Shown: piece by piece, positions 40,819 to 47,524 of the stretch
Numbering within the stretch: the first letter of the stretch is position 1
How the letters are laid out: each line of letters starts with the position of its first letter
NCBI GenBank assembly: GCA_016873295.1
Contig: VGXM01000002.1
Location: 62,001-126,000, forward strand
Source: Phycisphaerae bacterium
GTDB taxonomy: Bacteria > Planctomycetota > Phycisphaerae > Phycisphaerales > UBA1924
Direction of reading: 5' to 3'
Length of the DNA: 64,000 bases
Made by a program: the position numbers and the translations under genes
The notes under the pieces: model-generated
Told to the model about the DNA's origin: nothing
Seen by the model: only the letters and a program-made list of their open reading frames with translations
Databases searched by the model: none

Positions 40819-42189
40819 TCACACGCCCTTGCGCTTCACACGGTCCTTGAGCGAGGGCAGCACATGGTAGAGCACCTCGCGCCCCCGCTTTGACGTGGTC
40901 ATCAGGCGGCGCCGGACCAGGTCGTCCAGGTCGGCGCGGGCGGTCGCCGGAACGATGCCATTGCTGGTGGCATGGCTCTTGACGGTGTAAACGGTCGCAG
41001 GATGTCGAAGGGCGTGCTGAAGCAGGAGCCGCTGGCGGAGGTTGAGGTCCCGGCTGAGGGCCAGCAACGCATCGGCTCGCGCGAGGCGATCCTCCTCTCG
41101 GGCGAGGTACTCCGCGAATCGTGCCAACGACTGTTCAATCACGTCGAGCTTGTAGAGCACGAAGTAAGTCAAGTCGCCCTCGTCCAGTTCGCTGTCGGTG
41201 AATGCCTGCGGATACCGGGCGAATCCGCGGCGGATGACCTCCGAGATCGCGAGGTACTCGAAGAGCCCGTAGCCGTGCCGCAGCGCGTGCCAGTAGAAGA
41301 GCGCCCGGGCCGTCCGCCCATTGCCGTCAACGAATGGATGCAAGTAGCCGATCATGAAGTGAAGCACCGATGCCTCGACGATCGGGTGGATCCAGCCGGC
41401 TCCCTTCGCAGACCCGTTCGCGAACGCGAAGAGGTCCTTGAGCAGCGCCGGGAGCGCTTCAGCCGGTGGCGGCGTGAAGGCCGTCGACCGGTCGCGCGTG
41501 TCGACCACGCGCACTTGCTCCGTCGGCAGACGCAGCCTTCCGCACGCCGACGGGTCCTCCAGCGTCTTCTCCGTGAGCGTCACGTGGAGCTCCGTGAGCA
41601 ACTCGAGGGATAGCTCCGCGCCGAGCGAGCGCTTCACGAGTTCCATGCCCGAGTGGTTGTTGAGGATCATCCTCTCGCCCACCGACGCCGGGGCACGGCC
41701 CTCGCGCAGCATGCCGATGGCCTGTGCCCGAGTCGCGCTCGCGCCCTCCATGATCGATGACTCCGCCGCTTCTCCCATCGTGGTCGCCACGCGGAGCCGG
41801 TCTCGAGGCACCTCGCCGCGCGAGAACAACGTGCGTATCCGCTCGACCAACTGGCTTGACGACGCGCCGGCGCCACCGACTCTGAACAGGTCGTCCCCGC
41901 TCGAACGGTCGACCTTGAAGAGCCCCTCACCGAGAGCCGGCGTCAGGCACACGCCGAAGCAGCCGCCCTCCCAGCGGCGCAGCGGAAGCGAACGCCAGAC
42001 CAGCCACCGTGCGGCCTTGACAGCCCGCCAGGCCGCCAACGGGTCCAACCCCTCCTCCTGGGCCAGGTGACGGAGCTTCCGCCAGGGGCGATGCCCCCCC
42101 AAGAGGCGACGCATTGACGCCTCGGGCAGCGCGATCACCCCACCTTCGGCCTCGAACCCCGACGGAGGGCGGTCCCGGTCGCTTGACAT
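40819..42189 (-). CDS. Fic-family AMP-transferase with N-terminal inhibitory motif
   Basis: A 456-aa protein. The Fic motif HPFVDGNGRTAR is at 284-295, complete with catalytic His, Glu/Asp position and Arg. An inhibitory helix motif S-S-I-M-E-G (144-149, pattern S/T-x-x-x-E-G/N) lies before the Fic core, as in class II Fic proteins that restrain their own AMPylation. The C-terminal ~100 residues look like a winged helix. Codon use is slightly less GC-rich than its neighbours, hinting at transfer. ATG 42189 is chosen; an in-frame TTG lies at 42204. The upstream region has inverted repeats (GTCAA ... TTGAC, GTTGCCAAC). No antitoxin is adjacent. Target unknown. Confidence 0.88.
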   Translation of the reverse strand: MSSDRDRPPSGFEAEGGVIALPEASMRRLLGGHRPWRKLRHLAQEEGLDPLAAWRAVKAARWLVWRSLPLRRWEGGCFGVCLTPALGEGLFKVDRSSGDDLFRVGGAGASSSQLVERIRTLFSRGEVPRDRLRVATTMGEAAESSIMEGASATRAQAIGMLREGRAPASVGERMILNNHSGMELVKRSLGAELSLELLTELHVTLTEKTLEDPSACGRLRLPTEQVRVVDTRDRSTAFTPPPAEALPALLKDLFAFANGSAKGAGWIHPIVEASVLHFMIGYLHPFVDGNGRTARALFYWHALRHGYGLFEYLAISEVIRRGFARYPQAFTDSELDEGDLTYFVLYKLDVIEQSLARFAEYLAREEDRLARADALLALSRDLNLRQRLLLQHALRHPATVYTVKSHATSNGIVPATARADLDDLVRRRLMTTSKRGREVLYHVLPSLKDRVKRKGV

Positions 42190-42246
42190 GCCCAATGTTG
42201 GCAACTGTCAGCCCAAAGTCAACCATTAGGATTGACAATTCGCCCC

Positions 42247-43281
42247 TCACCCCACGTCCATCACCACCTTGATCCCCTCGCCGCGGATCATGGTCTGGTG
42301 CGCCTTCTCGAACTCCTCGAGCGCGAACTCGTGCGTGATGATGTCGTCGAGCTCCAGGCGGCCCGAGAGCAGCAGCTCCTCCATCTGGTACCAGGTCTCG
42401 AACATCTTGCGCCCGTTGACGCCCAGCACCGTGCAGCCCTTGAAGATGACCAGGCGGTTGAAGTCGAAGGGCTCGGGCTTCTTGAAGATGCCCAGCAGGG
42501 CCGCCACGCCCCCGTTCCGCAGGGCCTCGAAGCCCTGGTTCAGGGCCGACGCGGCGCCCGACATCTCCAGCAGCACGTCCGCCCCCTCGCCCCGGCACGC
42601 CCGCCGCACCTCTTCGATCCACCCGCCGTCGCGCGGGTCGAACGCCTCCACCGCCCCCAGCCTCTTCGCCAGCGCCCGCCGGCGCGGGTCGATGTCCGTC
42701 GCGAAGATGCGCCCGGCCCCCGCGGCCCGGGCCACCGTCACCGCCATCAGCCCGATGATCCCCGTCCCCGTCACCAGCACGCTCTTGGCGCTCACGCCCG
42801 CGGCCATCACCGTGTGCACCGCGTTCCCCAGCGGGTCCAGCACCGCCGCCACCCTGTCCGGGATCGACGCGTGCACGGGCCACACGTTCTCCTCGGGCAC
42901 GCACACATACTCGGCGAAGCACCCGTCGCGGTCGATGCCGATGATCTTCGTGTCGCTGGCGATGTGCGCGCTGCCGGTGCGGCTGTTGTAGTCCTTCCAC
43001 GCCGTCGTGTGCCCCTCGGCGCTCACGCGCAGCCCGGGCCGGTAGTTCGTCACCGCCGATCCCACCGCCTCGATGACGCCCACGAACTCGTGCCCCGTCA
43101 CGATCCCCACGGGGATGCGCCCCGCCGCCCACTCGTCCCACTCCCAGATGTGCCGATCCGTCCCGCAGATCCCGACCTTCTTCACCCGGATCAGCACGTC
43201 CCGCGGCCCGGGGATGGGCCTGGGGCGATCCGACACGAAGCGAAGACCCGGGCCCGCGTGGTGCTTGATCAATGCGCGCAT
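42247..43281 (-). CDS. L-threonine 3-dehydrogenase-like zinc alcohol dehydrogenase
   Basis: A 344-aa medium-chain dehydrogenase that follows E. coli Tdh closely: GICGTDRHIWEWDEW (catalytic zinc Cys39), GHEFVG (His64-Glu65), LDPLGNAVHT, LVTGTGIIGLMAV (NAD fold) and MFETWYQMEELL near the end. The lobe that normally holds four Cys for structural zinc (about 91-108) has none of them. Tdh makes 2-amino-3-ketobutyrate from threonine; the strong motif match supports that, but the missing lobe leaves room for another polyol or amino-alcohol substrate. No kbl gene is adjacent. The start is ATG 43281; ATG 43332 is in frame. Confidence 0.82.
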   Translation of the reverse strand: MRALIKHHAGPGLRFVSDRPRPIPGPRDVLIRVKKVGICGTDRHIWEWDEWAAGRIPVGIVTGHEFVGVIEAVGSAVTNYRPGLRVSAEGHTTAWKDYNSRTGSAHIASDTKIIGIDRDGCFAEYVCVPEENVWPVHASIPDRVAAVLDPLGNAVHTVMAAGVSAKSVLVTGTGIIGLMAVTVARAAGAGRIFATDIDPRRRALAKRLGAVEAFDPRDGGWIEEVRRACRGEGADVLLEMSGAASALNQGFEALRNGGVAALLGIFKKPEPFDFNRLVIFKGCTVLGVNGRKMFETWYQMEELLLSGRLELDDIITHEFALEEFEKAHQTMIRGEGIKVVMDVG

Positions 43282-43551
43282 GGTGGAAGTCGCCTGGACC
43301 ACGACCGGTGAACGAGGACTGACGGTGGCCATCGCGTGACTCTAGGGATCGGACGCTCCCGATCGGAGCGGCCCGCGCGACGCCCCCTTCGCCCGAGAAC
43401 CCACCTCGAACAGACTGCGTACATGATTCCCCCGATAGGGCCGGTAACTGCCCCCAGGATCGATCACGTGGAGGGCGCGCCCGCGGGGAGCGCGTGGGCC
43501 GTGGGAAGGCGTCGGATGCCGATCGTCGCCCACGCAGAGAGGGAGTCTGCA

Positions 43552-43782
43552 ATGCGAGCGTTCGTTCGTGTGGCGACGGCGGGCTTCGCCGCGTCGGTCG
43601 CGTCCGCCCAGGTCCTGCCGGGCGGGGCGCACGTCGCCAGCAACTTCATCCCGTTCGGGGCCAACGACAGCGTGCGGTCCCAGCAGGTGTTCCGGTCCGG
43701 GCTCTTTGGCACCGCGACGCGGATCACCAACCTGGGCTTCGCGCGCGCCGCATCCCGCGCCACGCCTGTACACTCCCCGGCG
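43552..43782 (+). pseudogene. Remnant of a secreted protein, in frame with gspF-like gene
   Basis: After GGGAG and an ATG at 43552 the frame encodes a signal peptide (MRAFVRVATAGFAASVASAQ) and about 55 residues of a mature secreted protein (ASNFIPFGANDSVRSQQVF, then ATRITNLGFA), a pattern I associate with PEP-CTERM-type exported proteins. It then runs without a stop straight into the GspF-like gene. The likely explanation is a deletion that removed the rest of the secreted gene up to the promoter of the next one. A chimeric product is possible but would place a signal peptide on an inner-membrane protein. Confidence 0.6.
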
Positions 43783-44982
43783 ATGCCCCAGGCCCTGACC
43801 GCCCCATTCCTCTACATGGCCAGCCGACCCGACGGGCGGAGCGCCCTGGGCGTGCGCTCGGCCCGCAACGAGGCCCAGTTGGCCGAACTGCTCCGGCGCG
43901 ACCGCCTCGTGCTGCTCCGCACCTGGCGCCTCCCCGCCTGGGCCGACCGCCCCTCGCGCCTGCGCCAGAAGGACCAGGCCGAGCTCCACTCCCAACTGGC
44001 CCAGTTGCTGGGGCGGGGCGTGCCCCTGGTCGAGGCCCTGGACGTGGCGGCCCGCAGCGTCTCCGAGCGGGCCCGCCCCACAATCCTGCGGATCAAGGAC
44101 CAGGTGGCGGCGGGGGCGAGCCTGGCCAACGCCTGCCGCGCCGCCGGCGTCTTCGACGCCGTCACCACCGCCGTCTACCGCGCCGCCGACCGCACGGGCG
44201 ACCTGGCCGGCGCCGCCAGGCAACTCGCCTCGAGCATCCGCCGCCAGCTCGCCATGCGCGACAAGGCCGTCACCGTCGCCATCTACCCCGCCATCGTCGT
44301 CTCCATCAGCGTGCTCGTGTGCCTCGTGATGCTCACCATCGTCGTCCCCCTCATCGGCGACGCGCTCCTCAAGCAGCAGCTCACCCTCCCGGCGTACACG
44401 CGGGCCATGATCGCCGTCGGCGTCTTCTCCCGCGACCACGCCCTCTGGCTCCTCGCGGGCGCCCTCGCCGTGGCGCTCGCGCTCTACGCCCTCCGCGCCC
44501 GCCTCGTGCCCCCCGCCCTCGGCCTGCTCCGGGCCCTCCCCCTGGTCCGCGCCCTGGTGCTGGCCCAGCAGACCGCCCGCTTCTTCACGGTCATGGCGGC
44601 CCTGACCCGCTCGGGCGTGCCCGTCGCCGACGGGCTGGCGATCGCCTCGCAGGTCGTCGCCCACCGCCGCCTCCGACCCCAGCTCGAGAACCTCCGCCGG
44701 CGCCTCGTCGAGGGCGGCGCCCTCCGTCAACTCATCGACACCGTCGAGGCCCTCCCCCTGGGCACGCGCCGCCTGCTCATCGCCGCCGAACGTTCGGGCG
44801 ACCTCGACTCGGCCTTCGATGCCCTCGCCTCCGACTCCGCCGAGGAGGTCGACCGCCGATCCATGCGCCTCCTCGCCGCCCTCGAGCCCTTCCTCATCCT
44901 CGCCATGTTCCTCGTCATCGGCGGGCTGCTCTTCTCGGTCATGTGGCCCATGATCCGCCTGGCCGCATCACAGCAGTTCTGA
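43783..44982 (+). CDS. GspF/PilC-type inner-membrane platform protein
   Basis: A 399-aa type II secretion/type IV pilus platform protein with two GspF domains. The first is around 70-190 (LAQLLGRGVPLVEALDVAAR, YRAADRTGDLAGAARQLA); the second (FFTVMAALTRSGVPVADGLAIAS, IAAERSGDLDSAFDALA) is around 260-380. Three membrane segments lie near 170-195, 220-245 and 365-390. The ATG at 43783 begins the natural N-terminus, but the frame is open upstream into a secreted-gene remnant. A pseudopilin gene is convergent next door; no ATPase is present in the window. Confidence 0.88.
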   Translation: MPQALTAPFLYMASRPDGRSALGVRSARNEAQLAELLRRDRLVLLRTWRLPAWADRPSRLRQKDQAELHSQLAQLLGRGVPLVEALDVAARSVSERARPTILRIKDQVAAGASLANACRAAGVFDAVTTAVYRAADRTGDLAGAARQLASSIRRQLAMRDKAVTVAIYPAIVVSISVLVCLVMLTIVVPLIGDALLKQQLTLPAYTRAMIAVGVFSRDHALWLLAGALAVALALYALRARLVPPALGLLRALPLVRALVLAQQTARFFTVMAALTRSGVPVADGLAIASQVVAHRRLRPQLENLRRRLVEGGALRQLIDTVEALPLGTRRLLIAAERSGDLDSAFDALASDSAEEVDRRSMRLLAALEPFLILAMFLVIGGLLFSVMWPMIRLAASQQF

Positions 44983-45066
44983 CCGCGCCCCTTCCGAGCC
45001 GACGGCGAGCCGGCGGACGCCGTGCGCCGTTGCCTCCGACCCGCTCGCGCGGATCGCCCCGGGCGC

Positions 45067-46077
45067 TCAGCTCCCGCCCGACACCACGATGTCGTCGAAC
45101 TCGGTCAGCAGGTCGATCCGCGACGGGAGCAGTGCGCCCGTCCGGTTCTTGAAGTTGAGCCCGTAGTCGAGTGGCCCGGCCGCGGCCTTGGCGCCCCGCT
45201 CCTCCGTGCCCAGCAGCACCCCGTTGCGACCCCCCGACATCACCACGATCGGCCCGCGCGACGCGTTGGGCAGGATCGCGTCCACGGCCACGTTCACGTC
45301 CACCGGGTACGCCGGGTTCCCCAAGAGGCCCCGCAGCGACCGCAGGCGCTCCGCCTGCGTCCCCCCCAGCAGGCTCTGCTGGCTCATGTTGACCTTCATC
45401 CGCCCCACCTGCGTCGCGCCCAGGATCGCCGAGTTGGACGCCCAGTAGAACCGCGATGGTGTGCGCGAGTCCTCGGTCGCAAAGTCCGACGGCTGGCGCA
45501 CGCTCGCCTGCCCCGCGTCGTCCTGCACCCACGCGATCAGCGGCATCCCATAGTCGTCGATCAGCTCGAAGAGGGCCGCGTGCTCCGCCGTGCTGCTCCG
45601 CTCGCCCGCCAGGTTCGAGAACAGGGCCAGGCCGCGGGCCGAGGGCGTGAAGTACGCCTTGTTGGTGGCGCTGGGCACGCCGATCAGGGTCGGATCGACG
45701 CGGATGTGCGTCTGCGGGTCGTCCAGCGGCCCGATGTTCGCAACCACGCCCGGCGGATTGCCGGTCACCACCCCCCCCGACAGGTCCAGCAGCATGTTCT
45801 GCACCGCCGAGAGCCCGCGCGGGATGTTCTGGGCCGCCCCCATCTCGCGCACCGTGAAGTACCCCGGCAAACGCCGGTGGTCCTGCTGGAACTGCTCCGC
45901 CGCCTGCACGAACCGCTGCACGAACGACTGCGTCGACGCCGAGCGGGCCGAGTCCCGCGCCCGACCCAGCGTCGGGATCACGATCGCCACCACCAGCGCG
46001 ATGATCGCCATCACGGTGAGCAGTTCGATGAGCGAGAAGCCGGGGCGTTGCGAGGCCGGGCGGGTGTGGGCAAGCAT
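45067..46077 (-). CDS. Type IV pilin-like / type II pseudopilin (large)
   Basis: A 336-aa protein with a prepilin leader: PGFSLIELLTVMAIIALVV, cleavage after Gly13 with Glu at mature position 5, then a hydrophobic helix. The remaining ~300 residues are typical of Planctomycetota pseudopilins, much longer than Gram-negative pilins (about 150). AGGAG lies 6 nt before ATG 46077. It is convergent with the GspF-like gene, 84 bp between stops, and is probably part of the same secretion or pilus-like machine. A 16-bp perfect palindrome sits 124 bp upstream. Confidence 0.85.
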   Translation of the reverse strand: MLAHTRPASQRPGFSLIELLTVMAIIALVVAIVIPTLGRARDSARSASTQSFVQRFVQAAEQFQQDHRRLPGYFTVREMGAAQNIPRGLSAVQNMLLDLSGGVVTGNPPGVVANIGPLDDPQTHIRVDPTLIGVPSATNKAYFTPSARGLALFSNLAGERSSTAEHAALFELIDDYGMPLIAWVQDDAGQASVRQPSDFATEDSRTPSRFYWASNSAILGATQVGRMKVNMSQQSLLGGTQAERLRSLRGLLGNPAYPVDVNVAVDAILPNASRGPIVVMSGGRNGVLLGTEERGAKAAAGPLDYGLNFKNRTGALLPSRIDLLTEFDDIVVSGGS

Positions 46078-46200
46078 CGACCGCTCCTGGGGCGGGACCA
46101 TCCCCGCGACGGGGTTCGGCCGCCCCCAAGCGGGGCGCGGCGTGCGAGCGCGGGCCAAAACCGTGACCCACGGCACAGGATTGTTCGGACCGGACAGCGC

Positions 46201-46216
46201 GGATGTTGCAACATCC
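46201..46216. promoter_or_regulatory. Perfect 16-bp palindrome upstream of the pseudopilin
   Basis: GGATGTTGCAACATCC is fully symmetric and AT-richer than its surroundings. It lies between the terminator of the upstream lipoprotein gene and the pseudopilin start, a position suited to an operator. No cognate regulator is known. Confidence 0.4.
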
Positions 46217-46283
46217 CGCGCCGGAGGCCCTGGCAACACCACATGGTAGCGACCGCCGGCCCGCCCCATCGCCCGCCCACAAA

Positions 46284-46312
46284 GAACCCCCTCCCGCGGG
46301 CGGAGGGGGTTC
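46284..46312 (-). terminator. Terminator downstream of the Cys-rich lipoprotein gene
   Basis: AACCCCCTC (46285-46293) pairs with GAGGGGGTT (46303-46311); on the minus strand CTTTGT follows. It separates the lipoprotein gene from the pseudopilin gene. Confidence 0.7.
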
Positions 46313-46484
46313 GGGTCTTGTTCATGCCTGTTGAGGTTACCCGTCAGACCACGCCGAGCCTGGGGAGGCTGGGCGACGAAGGCTCGGATCTCGACCGGAC
46401 GGTCCGGGCCGTCGCTCGGAGGCTGGCTCCGACCTGGCGTTGGGGGGTGTCAACAGGGCAGTCCAGTTCGAATGGACCCGGGCG

Positions 46485-46799
46485 TCACTTGGCCTTGGCC
46501 ATGATGCTGTCCTTGTCCGCCGCCGACGCCGCCTCGAACTTCTTCTGGCACCCGGCGCAGCAGAAGGCGACGGTCTTGCCGTTGTGGGTCGAGGTGATCT
46601 CGGGCTTGGCGGCGTTGCCGCTGTAGGGGCAGGTGGTGTTGAACGCCGCGGACTTGATCGCGGCCTTGCCCTCGGTCTCGCAGGCGCTCCCGCAGGACGA
46701 GGAGGAGCCGCAGTCGCTGCCGCAGTTCTCGGTGGCCTTGCAGGCGCCGAGGGCCAGAAGGGCGGCGGAGAGAATCGCGGTACGAAGAATCGTGTTCAT
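46485..46799 (-). CDS. Small lipoprotein with YHS/TRASH-like metal-binding motif
   Basis: A 104-aa protein with a lipobox (LALGAC, Cys20) and a Cys/Ser-rich spacer (six Cys), then a YHS/TRASH-like pattern: CPYSGNA (Cys57), NGKTVAFCCAGCQKKF (Cys80, Cys81, Cys84). This pattern binds copper or other soft metals in resistance proteins. It is lipid-anchored in the periplasm or outer membrane. It lies downstream of two other Cys-rich small genes on the same strand. A metal-handling role is inference. Confidence 0.75.
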   Translation of the reverse strand: MNTILRTAILSAALLALGACKATENCGSDCGSSSSCGSACETEGKAAIKSAAFNTTCPYSGNAAKPEITSTHNGKTVAFCCAGCQKKFEAASAADKDSIMAKAK

Positions 46800-46923
46800 G
46801 AGGTCGGTTTCCTTTCAGGTCAATCTATTGGAGATCCCCGGAGCGGTCGGCCGCGACGGGGGGTTCGCGGCTCCGGCGCACGCCGGAGCCGCATTGTTGC
46901 ACCGGTCCGCACGCGCGGGCCGG

Positions 46924-47037
46924 TCACTCGCAGTTCGAGCAGCAGCCGCAGCAATCCGGGCAGCAGCAGCCGCAGCACGGACATCCCGACGCCGAGCGCA
47001 CAAACGCGAGCCCGGCCAGCCAGGTCAGAAACTTCAT
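46924..47037 (-). CDS. 37-aa exported Cys-rich peptide (11 Cys)
   Basis: The small frame starts ATG at 47037 with GAGG 7 nt upstream. The product has a hydrophobic N-terminus (MKFLTWLAGLAFVRSASG) and an 18-residue tail in which 11 residues are Cys (CPCCGCCCPDCCGCC, then SNC). This is metallothionein-like in composition but not in any family I recognise. It lies between two other small Cys-containing exported proteins on the same strand. Expression is unproven. Confidence 0.6.
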   Translation of the reverse strand: MKFLTWLAGLAFVRSASGCPCCGCCCPDCCGCCSNCE

Positions 47038-47116
47038 GTCGAAGCCTCAGAAGGGTGAGTGGTCTGGGAACGACGCGCCTGTCGCGCCGCAAACCGCGGC
47101 GCGATCGGATCGCGCG

Positions 47117-47488
47117 CTAGTTGTTCCAGACGCACAATCGGGCCCGCGAAGGGGGCCCCGTCTCCCGGAGTTGGATCAGAAGGAGGGCCCTGCGCGGGCC
47201 GGAAACAAACCGCGGGAGGGACGCCGAGAATGCCGGCGCACCCGCCAGGGGCGACGGCGCCGGCGGACGGACCGGATCAGGGATGGCCGGGACGTCCTGC
47301 TGCGCGCTGCACGGGGCCGGGCAGGGGCGCTCGCGGCGCGGCTTCTCGCAGGGCGTCGTGCCGCGTGGCGCAACCGTCGCCGGCGCGCGCAAATCAGGGC
47401 ACACGCGGGCCGCGCACTCCAACGCCAGGGCCTGCTGCCACAGCAGACCCAACGCCAGCGCCAACGAGATCAGCAGCCGATCCGACAT
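47117..47488 (-). CDS. Small exported protein with Cys/Pro-rich middle
   Basis: A 123-aa protein with a signal-like N-terminus (MSDRLLISLALALGLLWQQALALE), two Cys shortly after, a Pro/Arg/Cys stretch (CEKPRRERPCPAPC) and a C-terminal LLLIQLRETGPPSRARLC. No family is recognised. The promoter TTGACC-17-CACAAT ends 7 nt before the ATG. It probably heads a unit with the 37-aa peptide and the YHS-like lipoprotein. Confidence 0.6.
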   Translation of the reverse strand: MSDRLLISLALALGLLWQQALALECAARVCPDLRAPATVAPRGTTPCEKPRRERPCPAPCSAQQDVPAIPDPVRPPAPSPLAGAPAFSASLPRFVSGPRRALLLIQLRETGPPSRARLCVWNN

Positions 47489-47495
47489 CCGGACA

Positions 47496-47524
47496 ATTGT
47501 GTCAGCGAACGGGGTCCGGGTCAA
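47496..47524 (-). promoter_or_regulatory. Promoter of the small Cys-rich gene cluster
   Basis: On the minus strand TTGACC (47519-47524), 17-bp spacer, CACAAT (47496-47501). The ATG at 47488 starts 7 bases after the -10 box, predicting a leaderless or nearly leaderless mRNA. A short palindrome ACAATTGT overlaps the -10. The promoter lies in the 3' end of the ABC exporter gene. Confidence 0.5.

Noticed and set aside
40819-42204. Fic toxin-antitoxin pair
   Set aside because: No small antitoxin gene is adjacent; the inhibitory motif is inside the protein itself.
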